From assembly GCA_020160935.1 (NCBI GenBank), contig JAIUPL010000032.1, forward strand, positions 1 to 60,763: 60,763 bases of DNA, given 5' to 3'. Numbering within the stretch: position 1 is the stretch's first letter; each line of letters starts with the position of its first letter. Made by a program: the position numbers and the translations under genes. Shown in pieces: positions 25,238 to 33,959 of this stretch. The stretch comes from Bacteroidota bacterium. Lineage in GTDB: Bacteria; Bacteroidota; Bacteroidia; Chitinophagales; Saprospiraceae. The notes beneath the pieces were generated by a model that was not told where the DNA came from, ran no database searches, and worked only from the letters and a program-made list of their open reading frames with translations.

Positions 25238-27571
25238 TTAGGGACGGGAGAGGTCTTTGTAACTGATGAGTTGGATGCCATTTTTTTCGATGAACTGGCG
25301 TATGTCGGGGTCGGTAAACAAATCCGTTACGCCTTGTCGGTCCGAAGCCACATTTTCATATCCGATATGATGAATGGCCTGCAATTCGGCGCCATCCATG
25401 CCAGGATGATCGAGGAACATATACGTCTGACCGGGCTCCAGTTTTTTCAGTGATTGCAGAAAACTTTGCTTTTTTTCGGCAAATGTCTGGTGCGGGCCAT
25501 CGTAACCAACCCATTTGAAAGTTCCTTCGCCGCCTTCGAGGGGAAGTTTGTATTCAGCGGCGAGTTTTTGAGCCAGGGCTTTCACTTCGGGCGACAGGTT
25601 TGCGCAGCCCATGTGCGCGGAAAGGTGGCTCACCTGCGGCAGGGTGCGAAGCGCTGTTTCAATTTGAGCGCGGAATTCCTTTTCAATATCCTCTAATTTC
25701 CACGGGTTTTCCGAAATGGACTGCCCGGGGTAGTTTTTATTTGGAAAAATCATGGGAAAGAAATAGCCATCGGCATTTCTCAGGCTGGCGGCAGGAGTAA
25801 GTGGGCGCCACTTTACATTGTCCCATTCGCTGGTAAGCGCCAGGTGTACGCCTGCATCGATGCCGGGGTTGGCTTGCAGCATGCGCACCGCTTCCGGGAA
25901 CCAGGGAGAAGGAACCAGCACTTCAATGGAAGTCTGAATGCCTTCTTTGGAGGCTTTGAGCAGGGCCTCATTACCGGAATGCGAAAATCCCATATCGTCG
26001 CCCCGAATGATCAGGCGGGGTGGGGCAGGCGAGGCTGCCGCCATCGTTCCTTTGAGGGTTGTTACCGTTTTTTTGTCATAACTGCTTTGAATAGCCACAT
26101 CCAGGCTGTTCTGATCAAACTTGCAGGTAAAAACCTCTGTGTGTGGACTTTCGTAATAGCGCAGGGTCAATTCCAGTGTTTTATCATCGGACCAGCGCCA
26201 GGCGCCCGCAATTTTGGAAGGCGGGAGTCCGGCGAAATGCCCTTTGGCGAGTTGAACGAGGTTGGGGCCAAGTTTGGCGGTTTCGCCGAATGCCCATTTG
26301 CCCGAACCGAATGGCAGGGTGTAGGTTTTGTCGGCCATTTGAATGCTCGCCTCGCACACATCGTTCTTCCAGTTGAACGACATGGAGCGGATAAATTGCT
26401 CGTTGGGCGAAACCGCGTAGGTTTTACCGGCAATACTTTTTTGAATGGCCGAAGCCTTGCTTTTTGCAGGTACAGGCAGTGCCAGCGCGGCCAGTTTTTG
26501 TTTCAATGCTGCTGTACTTTTGGCATCGGCAGGGAGTGCAGTGGGCTGTATGGCCGGGAACAGGTATTTCCACACCAGGTTAAATTCATCCTGCATATTT
26601 GGTGATTCCGATGTGATGGCAATCACCGCATCCTGATCGGGCAGGACGATAATAAACTGCCCGAAAGCGCCGTCGCCCCGGAATGAATTATTCCTGCTCC
26701 GCCACATCTGGTAACAATACCCCTGTTCCCAGTCGCTGGAGTCGCGTTTCGATTGCGGCATATCGGGGTGCTGGATGATTTTGGCGGTGCTGGCTTCTTG
26801 AACCCAGGCAGCAGGTAGTACCTGCTTGCCATTCCAGACTCCTTTTTGCAGAAACAACTGCCCGAAACGGGCCATATCTTCTGTTTTGATGCGCAGGCCC
26901 CAGCCGCCCGTGTTGATGTTGTCGGGCGTCGTTTCCCAATCCATGCCCGTGATACCCAGCGGTGCGAATAAACGGGGCGTCAGGTAGTCGATGATTTTTT
27001 CGCCAGTCACTTTTTGTACAATGGCAGACAACATGTACGTTGCCAACGAGTTGTACAGGAATTTGCTGCCGGGCTGGTTCAAAATAGGAGTGGCCAGAAA
27101 TGCTTTGGTCCAGTTGTCGGCACTGCGAATGACGGGGGTCGGATCGGGCTCCTGGCCGGCGGTCATGCTTAGCAGGTCGCGCACGCGCAGGGCTGCAAGG
27201 TTGGCGCTGACATTGTCGGGCAATTGATCTGGAAAAAACGACACTACCTTATCTTCTACATTCAATTTGCCTTCATGCACTGCCAGGCCGACCGCCGATG
27301 CCGTAAAACTCTTGCTGCAGGAGTACATCGTATGCTTCAGATCGGCGCGATAGGGCGCCCACCATCCCTCAGCAATCACTTTACCGTGGCGCAGAAACAT
27401 GATACTGTGCATTTCGTGCGGACTTTTTTCTGCCGCTTCGAGGAATTGCAGGATGTTTTTGGAAGAAACACCCTCCGCTTCGGGCGTGCTGCGGGGGAGC
27501 GTGGTTTGGGTGATTGTGCTGCCGAGGAACAGCAAAAATGCAGGGAGGAGAAGGGCGAATTTGCGAATCAT
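25238..27571 (-). CDS. Secreted fusion of a class C beta-lactamase-like serine hydrolase and a ChbG/YdjC-type deacetylase
   Basis: The 777-residue protein begins with a signal peptide (MIRKFALLLPAFLLFLGSTI). The first domain (about 25-350) is a penicillin-binding-protein-like serine hydrolase. SCSK (Ser84, Lys87) gives the SxxK motif and YNS near 175 is the second motif. A DUF3471-like beta domain follows (about 360-510). The last 260 residues form a YdjC/ChbG-type carbohydrate deacetylase with RGDDMGFSHSGNEAL (metal Asp), DAGVHLALTSEW and HLSAHMG. ChbG removes acetyl groups from chitooligosaccharides, so the fusion may act on amino sugars of peptidoglycan or chitin. One continuous frame links the domains, and I saw no frameshift. 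The fusion itself is unusual. Confidence 0.85.
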   Translation of the reverse strand: MIRKFALLLPAFLLFLGSTITQTTLPRSTPEAEGVSSKNILQFLEAAEKSPHEMHSIMFLRHGKVIAEGWWAPYRADLKHTMYSCSKSFTASAVGLAVHEGKLNVEDKVVSFFPDQLPDNVSANLAALRVRDLLSMTAGQEPDPTPVIRSADNWTKAFLATPILNQPGSKFLYNSLATYMLSAIVQKVTGEKIIDYLTPRLFAPLGITGMDWETTPDNINTGGWGLRIKTEDMARFGQLFLQKGVWNGKQVLPAAWVQEASTAKIIQHPDMPQSKRDSSDWEQGYCYQMWRSRNNSFRGDGAFGQFIIVLPDQDAVIAITSESPNMQDEFNLVWKYLFPAIQPTALPADAKSTAALKQKLAALALPVPAKSKASAIQKSIAGKTYAVSPNEQFIRSMSFNWKNDVCEASIQMADKTYTLPFGSGKWAFGETAKLGPNLVQLAKGHFAGLPPSKIAGAWRWSDDKTLELTLRYYESPHTEVFTCKFDQNSLDVAIQSSYDKKTVTTLKGTMAAASPAPPRLIIRGDDMGFSHSGNEALLKASKEGIQTSIEVLVPSPWFPEAVRMLQANPGIDAGVHLALTSEWDNVKWRPLTPAASLRNADGYFFPMIFPNKNYPGQSISENPWKLEDIEKEFRAQIETALRTLPQVSHLSAHMGCANLSPEVKALAQKLAAEYKLPLEGGEGTFKWVGYDGPHQTFAEKKQSFLQSLKKLEPGQTYMFLDHPGMDGAELQAIHHIGYENVASDRQGVTDLFTDPDIRQFIEKNGIQLISYKDLSRP

Positions 27572-27648
27572 GCACGGAATTTTTTATACAGAACAAGGTA
27601 TGCGAAATTCCGGATTTTTTTTTGGGGGGGGCGGCAGATATTGCAGAA

Positions 27649-27811
27649 CGTAGAGTAGTTTCCCGCAGAACTCGCAGATTTACCCGCAGAACTCGCAGAA
27701 CGTAGAGTACACTTAGAGTACACATTTTGATCGCTTTGAAAAAATAGGCGTACTCTACGTTCTGCGAGTTCTGCGGGTAAATCTGCGAGTTCTGCGGGAA
27801 ACTACTCTACG
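27649..27811. repeat. Long hairpin, CGTAGAGTA/CGCAGAACT family
   Basis: The 62-base arms (27649-27710 and 27750-27811) are perfect complements. They share the outer words CGTAGAGTAGTTTCCCGCAG and CGTAGAGTAC with the hairpin at 8969-9123, but the inner units are CGCAGAACT rather than CGCAGAT. It lies between the starts and ends of two minus-strand genes (stop of 27832 and ATG of 27571). So it follows a stop codon here too. Confidence 0.88.
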
Positions 27812-27831
27812 GGATACTACGCTGCGAAAAA

Positions 27832-28635
27832 TCATTCCCCAGCCACCGCATCAATCACCACCCACGGAATACTCAAACGCAGCCCTCCGAACCGCCGGGC
27901 CTGCTCGTTGAGGCGCGTCTCCAGGGCATCAAAAATTTCTTCTTCCCGGCCTTTCGGCAGGATTTTAATCCAGGAATCCATAAATGCCATGCGTATCAAA
28001 AAATGGTGCAGCATGGCCGTGCCGTCGGCGTAGCGATAGTTGAATTGGTCGTGTTCGAGGCGGCGGATCATGAAGCCATTAGCACGCAGCAAATCAAGGA
28101 TGGCATCCAACGGCGGGCGTTTTTCCTGAATATGCCGATGCATGGCTGCCACCGATTCATACAGATGCAATGCGGATAAAATGCTTTCCAGTTCGCTGTA
28201 CATCTCGAACATCGATTTATCGAGGTTCATGGTCATCACAAACTGCCCGCCGGGTTTCAGCACGCGCGCACACTCCGACAATACCTGCGAAATATCCTGC
28301 ACATTATTGATGCCGTTGTTGCTGACAATCAGGTCGATACTGCTGTCATCTAGCGGAATTTTTTCAGCAGGCGCTTCGATAATGCGCACATTGTCAATGC
28401 GATATGCGTCGAGTTTTACTTGTGTGCGCTCTACGCCTGGTTTCCACGGGTCGATGCCATACACAGTGGAAGTACTGCCCAAGCGCATGGCGAGTTCGGT
28501 GAGCGGGAAGCCCATTCCGAAGCCAATATCGAGTGCAGTAATACCTCGCTTGTATTCGACGCAGTCCAGCAGTTTCAGGCCGAATGGCGCCGACCAGAGC
28601 GGCGTCTCGTCGAGCACATGCGCCAGTTGGTCCAC
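27832..28635 (-). pseudogene. Class I SAM-dependent methyltransferase, N-terminus cut by IS1
   Basis: About 267 codons encode a methyltransferase with SAM motif I (GITALDIGFGMGFPLTELAM), motif II acid (YGIDPWKPG) and motif IV-like DLIVSNNGINNV, followed by the RVLKPGGQFVM strand. The substrate is unknown. The frame is open upstream of the apparent GTG start (28635) as KFDVDQL and runs straight into the end of the IS1-family element at 28647. The native start and promoter have therefore been removed or displaced. Only a few residues may be missing, since the fold looks complete, so it could still be functional if read from an IS-borne promoter. I list it as broken because no native start remains. 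Confidence 0.7.
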
Positions 28636-28653
28636 GTCGAATTTTTGGTAGTG

Positions 28654-29366
28654 TCAACTTATGAGTGAAGCATTGTAATTGTAAATGAATAATTTGAGGT
28701 ATAATTGATGCATTTCATCGCTTTTAGAAAAGGATAGTGTTTTGCGGACAAACCGACAAATGCGCTGCCGTAAGGTACAATTCCAACGCTCTACATGACA
28801 GGTTTCACCACTTTCCTTTCCTACACTTTGATGTTTGCCATTATCAATAACCGCTATATAAGCCTCCCAAAAATCAGAAAACGTAAAAGACTTCTTGTAA
28901 TCCTTTGGTACCCAATCCCAAAACTGCTGGCAACTATCTATGCTACGTTCACCTACGAAATAAGAAACTACCTGGCGAGTTCGACGGCATAAAGCGATCC
29001 AAATCCAGCGTTTAAAGGCTTTGCAATAGACAAATGACCACAATTCATCTAACTCTAATACATCCCCTTTGCGCCATGGAAGCAGGGTTGTTATGATGTC
29101 GGGGAGTCTTTCCGCTTTTTTTTAATCCAGTTCAGAGCCGTTTGATGAGAGATGCCAAATGTACGGCTTAACCCTCTAGACGAGGAGCGCTCCTGTGCCG
29201 CCCGAATCACCGTCTCTTTGAATTCCTCCGAAGGAAGTCTGCTTTGAAAAACACCACCAAATCCACAAGATTTGCACTTATATTTGGGATTGCCTACGCC
29301 GTTTGTACCGTTTTTGACGATCTGATTTGACCCGCATTTGTGACAACATTTTTGCTCCGTAACCAT
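28654..29366 (-). CDS. insAB': IS1-family transposase InsAB' made by -1 frameshifting
   Basis: InsA is read first and the ribosome must slip -1 on a run of eight A (minus strand, 29116-29123) to enter the InsB frame. The fused product reads through NWIKKKAERLPDIITTLLPW and then ELDELWSFVYCKAFKRW. The catalytic DDE residues are visible as D in DELWSFV, D in FSDFWEAY and E in CHVERWNCTLRQR, followed by the IS1-typical RKTLSFSKS. The 129-codon InsB frame (28654-29043) has no upstream start of its own. This arrangement is that of classic IS1, where low-level frameshifting limits transposition. I see no premature stop, so the copy may be active. Confidence 0.82.
29091..29366 (-). CDS. insA: InsA, zinc-finger/HTH DNA-binding protein of IS1
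   Basis: The ATG at 29366 (MVTEQKCCHKCGSNQIVKNG) gives 91 residues with a CxxC … CxxC zinc ribbon (CHKCG and CKSC) and a helix-turn-helix (SRGLSRTFGISHQTALNWIK). InsA alone binds the inverted repeats and represses transposition. Fused to InsB it forms the transposase. The ORF can be extended to 29405 but that part lies in the terminal repeat. Confidence 0.82.
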   Translation of the reverse strand: MVTEQKCCHKCGSNQIVKNGTNGVGNPKYKCKSCGFGGVFQSRLPSEEFKETVIRAAQERSSSRGLSRTFGISHQTALNWIKKKRKDSPTS

Positions 29367-29702
29367 AAGAAAATCCTTTTTATCACAAAAATACAAATCA
29401 CTCACATATTTACACTACCAAAAATAAAAAGCGTGTACATTTGGGTTGATTAGACCTAACACATATACAATGATAGGAAACCAAGATTATCTGAGTGTAA
29501 TAGTAGGCGAATTGGCTGGAATGTCAGATGTCAGTCCTCGGTTTTCCATTGTTGCTGGCCATGCCCTTACACCTTACTTGGTATTCCCACTCCATCAAAG
29601 AATAGCAGTATCCTCCGTCACAATCAAGCCTTTGCACTATCAGTGCGATTGATGTTGAAAAAAAGCACCAAGAGTAGCGACGGAGCCAAAAACCACGATC
29701 CC

Positions 29703-30257
29703 ATGAAGAATAGTATTTTTATAATTTTACTCACATTTATCATCATTAAATGTTCTGATTGGAACACAAAACCCCTTGTCAAGTGTAGCCAATCACATAC
29801 CATTTGGCACTATGCTCTAAAAGACTCTTTAATTATTCAATTTGAAATAGATTCAATATTTCATTTAACCAACCTAAAGAGTATCTGGGATGGTAGTACG
29901 GCGTCTTATGGTTATGAATATCAAAATTCTTCACTAATCATAAGTTATTACCCTTTACCTACATTCGGTAATATGCTTATGTATGAAAGGGTTATTTCGT
30001 CTCAACGAACCAAGATAAAAGATGCTTACCCAGAGAGGACGATAACTAAATCTGAACGTCTTATTTTGGGAACACTTGATGGTGTATATACAGTGAGTAA
30101 TGATAGCAAAATAAAGGAGATTACTTACCAAGGTGTGGATCAAAAAAATCAGATAGGGGTTCATATATTATTTACGATGCCTGTCGATACCAGTGATTTT
30201 GAATTAATATTGAGAGAATTAATATATTCCATGAAATTTTATAAAAAGAATGGCTAG
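29703..30257 (+). CDS. AT-rich lipoprotein of unknown function
   Basis: The 184-residue product starts MKNSIFIILLTFIIIKC. The Cys at 17 follows a strong hydrophobic run, so a lipoprotein signal is likely. The mature part is beta-rich (SLIIQFEIDSIFHLTNLKSIW, then GVHILFTMPVDTSDFELI). No family was recognised. Composition is clearly more AT-rich than neighbours, like the orphan genes at 1150 and 1875, and the gene stands alone between the IS1 element and recN. It could be a displaced immunity lipoprotein, but that is speculation. A longer frame from 29643 adds 20 residues without a signal. Confidence 0.55.
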   Translation: MKNSIFIILLTFIIIKCSDWNTKPLVKCSQSHTIWHYALKDSLIIQFEIDSIFHLTNLKSIWDGSTASYGYEYQNSSLIISYYPLPTFGNMLMYERVISSQRTKIKDAYPERTITKSERLILGTLDGVYTVSNDSKIKEITYQGVDQKNQIGVHILFTMPVDTSDFELILRELIYSMKFYKKNG

Positions 30258-30314
30258 AGACTCCCCCGTTGCTTGGTCTTACTGCTCCATTATTTTTGGC
30301 ATCCTATCACCGTT

Positions 30315-30339
30315 CTTGGTGTTTTTTTTCAGCACCAAG
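30315..30339. repeat. Small hairpin (CTTGGTG...CACCAAG)
   Basis: CTTGGTG and CACCAAG arms with a T-rich loop, followed by CGCGGCGCC. It is related to the hairpin at 4641-4664. It lies behind the AT-rich lipoprotein gene and could serve as its terminator. Confidence 0.45.
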
Positions 30340-30438
30340 CGCGGCGCCGCCCTTTATTTTCAAAGCCGCCAAGATTTATCCACCCAACTATTTTTAAAAC
30401 AAAATATGTCAACACTACCGTTTTTTTCTTTTTAGCCC

Positions 30439-30446
30439 TACATTTG
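30439..30446 (+). promoter_or_regulatory. Candidate -7 box for recN
   Basis: TACATTTG fits TAnnTTTG and lies 29 bases before the recN ATG. The -33 region is T-rich without a clear TTG. Confidence 0.38.
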
Positions 30447-30474
30447 CCGGCAAAACGCTTTCCTCCGCCCAAAT

Positions 30475-32130
30475 ATGCTGAAACGCCTCCACATCCGCAA
30501 CTATGCGCTGATTGACGAAATCGAGATTCACTTCTCCGAGCGGCTTACCATCATTACCGGCGAAACCGGAGCGGGCAAATCCATCCTGCTGGGCGCGCTC
30601 GGACTGGTGATGGGCGAACGCGCCGATACCAAGGTGTTTTACAACGACAGCGAAAAATGTGTGGTAGAGGCTTATTTCGACGTGTCTGCCTACGATTTGA
30701 AGGAGTTTTTTGAGGAAAACGAACTGGATTACGACGCCGAGGTAGTCATTCGCCGCGAACTCTCCCCTACCGGCAAAAGCCGTGCTTTCGTAAACGACAC
30801 GCCCGCCAACAACCAGGTGCTGCAGCGCCTCACCGAAGCGCTGGTCGACCTGCACCAGCAATTCGATACGCTGGATATTCACAACGTGAATTTTCAATTG
30901 CGCATGATCGATGCACTGGCCGACAATGCATTGATTCTCAAGGACTATCAGCAGCAATACAAGCAATACGCCTCCGACAAAAAACGCCTCGCACAACTCC
31001 GCGAACGCAGCGCCAGTGGCGCCCGCGAAATGGAATTTCTGCGCTTCCAACTCGAAGAATTCCACAAGGCCGAATTGCAGGAACACGAACAGGAGCAACT
31101 CGAAAGCGAACTCGCCCGCCTCAGCAGCGCCGAAGACATCAAACGCACCTACGGCGCCGCTTACAATTACCTGCTCGAATCGGAACAGAACATCATCGGC
31201 CAGTTGCAGGAAATCAGCCGCAGCATGGCCAGCACACGCAAAATCACGCCCGCACTCGGCGAACTCGGCGAACGCCTCGATGCGGTGCTCATCGACCTGG
31301 AAGAACTGGCCAAAGACTGCGACCGCATCGCCGAACAAACCGAATACGACCCGCAGCGCATCGCAGAAATACAGGAACGCCTCAACGTCATTTACAAACT
31401 GCAAAAAAAACACGGTTTAAGCAGCGTGGCCGAACTGCTGCAAATGCAGGCAAGCCTCGAAGAGCAAACGGCCGGCTACACGCACCTGGATGCGGAAATA
31501 GCCGAACTGGAGCAGTCGATCTCCCAGCAGGAAACGCGACTGACCCATATCGCCGCTACCCTAAGCGAGCGCCGTAAAAGCACCACCGAGCCGTTCGAAA
31601 CGCGTATTCACGACATGCTGCACCAGTTGTCGATGCCGCATGCCCGCCTCAAAGTGGAAATCCGCGACCTCGATACGCTGACGGCTACGGGCTCCGACGA
31701 CGTGCAATTCCTGTTCGCCTCCAATGTCGGCAGCCGCTTTCTGCCTATCAAGGATGTGGCGTCGGGCGGCGAACTTTCCCGCCTGACGCTGTGTACCAAG
31801 AGCCTGGTGGCCGACGCCATCCCGCTGCCGACCCTGATTTTTGACGAGATCGACACAGGCATCAGCGGCGATGTTTCCCTGAAAATGGGATTGATACTCA
31901 AGGAATTGAGCGACCGACACCAGGTGGTCAGTATCACGCATACACCGCAGATTGCTGCGCGCGCCGACGCACATTACTTTGTGTACAAAAAAGTGGCCGA
32001 CAACCGCACGCTCACCAATATCCGCCTGCTCAATCAGGAAGAACGCATTCGCTCGCTGGCCGTCATGCTGAGTGGCAACCCGCCCAGCGACGCGGCTATT
32101 GCCACGGCAGAAGAACTCGTGCGCGGATAA
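30475..32130 (+). CDS. recN: DNA repair protein RecN
   Basis: The 551-residue SMC-like ATPase helps to repair double-strand breaks. Walker A is TGETGAGKS near residue 30, the ABC signature is SGGELSRLTL near 437 and Walker B is PTLIFDEIDTGISG near 460. Between them lies a long coiled coil (about 150-380, rich in Gln, Glu and Arg, for example QQYKQYASDKKRLAQLRERS). The length is normal for the family. Neighbours downstream are a methyltransferase and era in the same direction, 33 and 14 bases apart, forming a probable operon. Confidence 0.95.
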   Translation: MLKRLHIRNYALIDEIEIHFSERLTIITGETGAGKSILLGALGLVMGERADTKVFYNDSEKCVVEAYFDVSAYDLKEFFEENELDYDAEVVIRRELSPTGKSRAFVNDTPANNQVLQRLTEALVDLHQQFDTLDIHNVNFQLRMIDALADNALILKDYQQQYKQYASDKKRLAQLRERSASGAREMEFLRFQLEEFHKAELQEHEQEQLESELARLSSAEDIKRTYGAAYNYLLESEQNIIGQLQEISRSMASTRKITPALGELGERLDAVLIDLEELAKDCDRIAEQTEYDPQRIAEIQERLNVIYKLQKKHGLSSVAELLQMQASLEEQTAGYTHLDAEIAELEQSISQQETRLTHIAATLSERRKSTTEPFETRIHDMLHQLSMPHARLKVEIRDLDTLTATGSDDVQFLFASNVGSRFLPIKDVASGGELSRLTLCTKSLVADAIPLPTLIFDEIDTGISGDVSLKMGLILKELSDRHQVVSITHTPQIAARADAHYFVYKKVADNRTLTNIRLLNQEERIRSLAVMLSGNPPSDAAIATAEELVRG

Positions 32131-32162
32131 TCCTTCATTTTTTTTCCATAACCTGAATTATC

Positions 32163-32768
32163 GTGTCGAATCACCTGAACGAATCATACTGGGAAACCCG
32201 CTGGCAAAACGCCGAAACGCGCTGGGATTTACACGCCGTTTCGCCGCCATTAGCCGCTTATATCGATCAGATTCCGGCCTCACAACGGCACCTGCGCATT
32301 CTCATTCCAGGCTGCGGCAATGGTTATGAAGCCATTTACCTGCTGCAAAAAGGATTTACGCAGGTGACGATGCTCGATATTGCGCCTACTGCGGTCGAAC
32401 AACTGCGCCGGCGACTCGACGCGGAAGTGCCTGACTGGCAGGGTTCGCTCCGTTTAATTTGCGGTGATTTTTTTGAACAGGAAGGGCCGTACGATTTGAT
32501 ACTCGAACAGACTTTCTTTTGCGCCCTGTCGCCCACTTTGCGCAGAGATTATGTGTTGAAAATGAGCGAATTACTGGCCTCAGGCGGCAAACTGGCCGGT
32601 TTGTTATTCGACGTACATTTTGAAGGCGGCCCGCCATTCGGAGGCCATCGCGAAGAATACATTCCCTTGTTCGAAGCCAGTCTCCACATACTTACCATGG
32701 AACCATGTTACAATTCCGCAGCACCCAGGGCCGGTTCGGAATTGTTTTTTATAGCAGAAAAACGATAA
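32163..32768 (+). CDS. Thiopurine-methyltransferase-like SAM-dependent methyltransferase
   Basis: The 201-residue protein starts with GTG at 32163 (MSNHLNESYWETRWQNAETRWD). WETRW with NAETRWDLH is the TPMT-family N-terminal pattern, ILIPGCGNGYEAIYL is SAM motif I, and DLILEQTFFCALSP is the typical later motif. TPMT-family enzymes methylate sulfur or selenium compounds. The physiological substrate here is unknown. It lies between recN and era. Confidence 0.82.
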   Translation: MSNHLNESYWETRWQNAETRWDLHAVSPPLAAYIDQIPASQRHLRILIPGCGNGYEAIYLLQKGFTQVTMLDIAPTAVEQLRRRLDAEVPDWQGSLRLICGDFFEQEGPYDLILEQTFFCALSPTLRRDYVLKMSELLASGGKLAGLLFDVHFEGGPPFGGHREEYIPLFEASLHILTMEPCYNSAAPRAGSELFFIAEKR

Positions 32769-32781
32769 ACACAGCAGCCAC

Positions 32782-33690
32782 ATGTCCGAAACGCCCACTT
32801 TTCGCTCCGGTTTTGTCAACATCATCGGCCGGCCCAATGCCGGAAAATCGACGCTGATGAATGCACTGGTGGGCGAACGCATGAGCATCATCACCCACAA
32901 ACCGCAAACCACCCGCCACCGTATCATCGGTATCCTGACGGGCGAACATTTTCAGATCGTGTTTTCCGACACGCCCGGTTATGTCAAATCGCCGTCGTAC
33001 AAGATGCACACGGCCATGAACAAATTTGTGGAAGGCACCGTGGAAGATGCCGACCTCATGCTGTTCGTATTCGATCTGACGGAAGAACTCGACGACGAAA
33101 ATCCAGTGATCGAAGTGCTCAAAAAGGTGGAAGCGCCCGTGCTGCTCATCCTCAATAAAAAAGACCTGGTGGCCGATCAACGCGCAGAAGATGTGACAGG
33201 CTGGTGGAAAAAACGCATCAAATTTGTCGATTCCATTGCTATTTCTGCCCTAAAAGGCAATGAAAGCGCCGGTTTGCTGGATAAAATCGTCGGTTTTCTG
33301 CCGGAAGGCCCACCTTATTATCCGGTAGACCAACTCACCGACCGGCCCGAACGTTTTTTTGTGGGTGAAATCATCCGCGAAAAAATCCTGCTGAATTACA
33401 GCGACGAAATCCCCTACTCTACCGAGGTTGCTATCGAATCATTTCAGGATTCCAGCACGACCAAGGGTGAGGCCATTGCACGCATTCAGGCCACCATTTT
33501 TGTGATGCGCGACACACAAAAAGCCATCATCCTGGGCAAGGGCGGCACAGCAATCAAAAAACTCGGCTCCGACGCCCGCGCCGATATCGAGCGGTTTTTG
33601 CAAACAAAAGTATTTCTTGAACTCACCGTGAAGGTGCGCGATAACTGGCGCGACGATGAAAGCGCGCTCCAGCGTTTCGGGTATTTGTGA
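32782..33690 (+). CDS. era: GTPase Era
   Basis: The 302-residue ribosome-assembly GTPase has G1 GRPNAGKST, G2 around KPQTTRHRI, G3 DTPGYV and G4 NKKD. A C-terminal type 2 KH domain has IILGKGGTAIKKLGSDARAD and ends VRDNWRDDESALQRFGYL. It binds the 3' end of 16S rRNA during 30S maturation. The gene is complete with normal length. A large hairpin (33709-33922) follows the stop. Confidence 0.95.
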   Translation: MSETPTFRSGFVNIIGRPNAGKSTLMNALVGERMSIITHKPQTTRHRIIGILTGEHFQIVFSDTPGYVKSPSYKMHTAMNKFVEGTVEDADLMLFVFDLTEELDDENPVIEVLKKVEAPVLLILNKKDLVADQRAEDVTGWWKKRIKFVDSIAISALKGNESAGLLDKIVGFLPEGPPYYPVDQLTDRPERFFVGEIIREKILLNYSDEIPYSTEVAIESFQDSSTTKGEAIARIQATIFVMRDTQKAIILGKGGTAIKKLGSDARADIERFLQTKVFLELTVKVRDNWRDDESALQRFGYL

Positions 33691-33708
33691 TTTGGGAGGT
33701 TTGCATTG

Positions 33709-33922
33709 GTGAGGCTTGCGCCTCCCGTTTTATTTGGGATTGGGCGGATGAAGCGGATGAAGCGGATTTTTTGGCCTGCCGGCCATTTTTTGATTACCCT
33801 GTTATTTTACAAAATCTTCTAAAAGAAGAAAAATCCCAAAATTTGGCCGACAGGCCAAAAAATCCGCCTTATCCGCTTCATCCGCCCAATCCCAAAAAAA
33901 CGGGAGGCGGAAGCCTCTCCCA
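33709..33922. repeat. Long hairpin with GCGGATGAA units
   Basis: The arms of about 77 bases (from 33709 and from about 33844) are near-complementary around a loop of about 58 bases. The left arm contains GGGATTGGGCGGATGAAGCG followed by GATGAAGCGGATTTTTTGG, a 9-base direct repeat. A GGAAGCCTCTCCCATCTTGCA unit, shortened here by one base when repeated, occurs twice at the right end (33909-33957). It separates the convergent genes era (+) and the giant protein (-). The hairpin at 46098 has a related inner part (GGGATTTTGCGGATTTTGCG). Confidence 0.85.
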
Positions 33923-33959
33923 TCTTGCAGGCGGAAGCCTCTCCCATCTTGCAGGCACC

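Larger units (their letters stand above)
28647..29419 (-). mobile_element. Complete IS1-family insertion sequence
   Basis: The element is about 773 bp. Its ends are imperfect inverted repeats beginning GGTAGTGT(C/A)AA, similar to IS1 ends. It encodes InsA and InsB in the minus direction with a slippery A8 run between them. No 9-bp target duplication is visible: the flanks read CGAATTTTT on the left and AAAAATAAA on the right. This suggests that the element took part in a rearrangement after insertion. Part of it is duplicated exactly at 1-102. Confidence 0.85.

Noticed and set aside
29467-29652. A 60-codon + strand ORF (MIGNQDYLSVIVGELAGMSD) next to the IS1 end
   Set aside because: No recognisable motif; it may be the remains of a gene cut by the IS but there is not enough to support a call.
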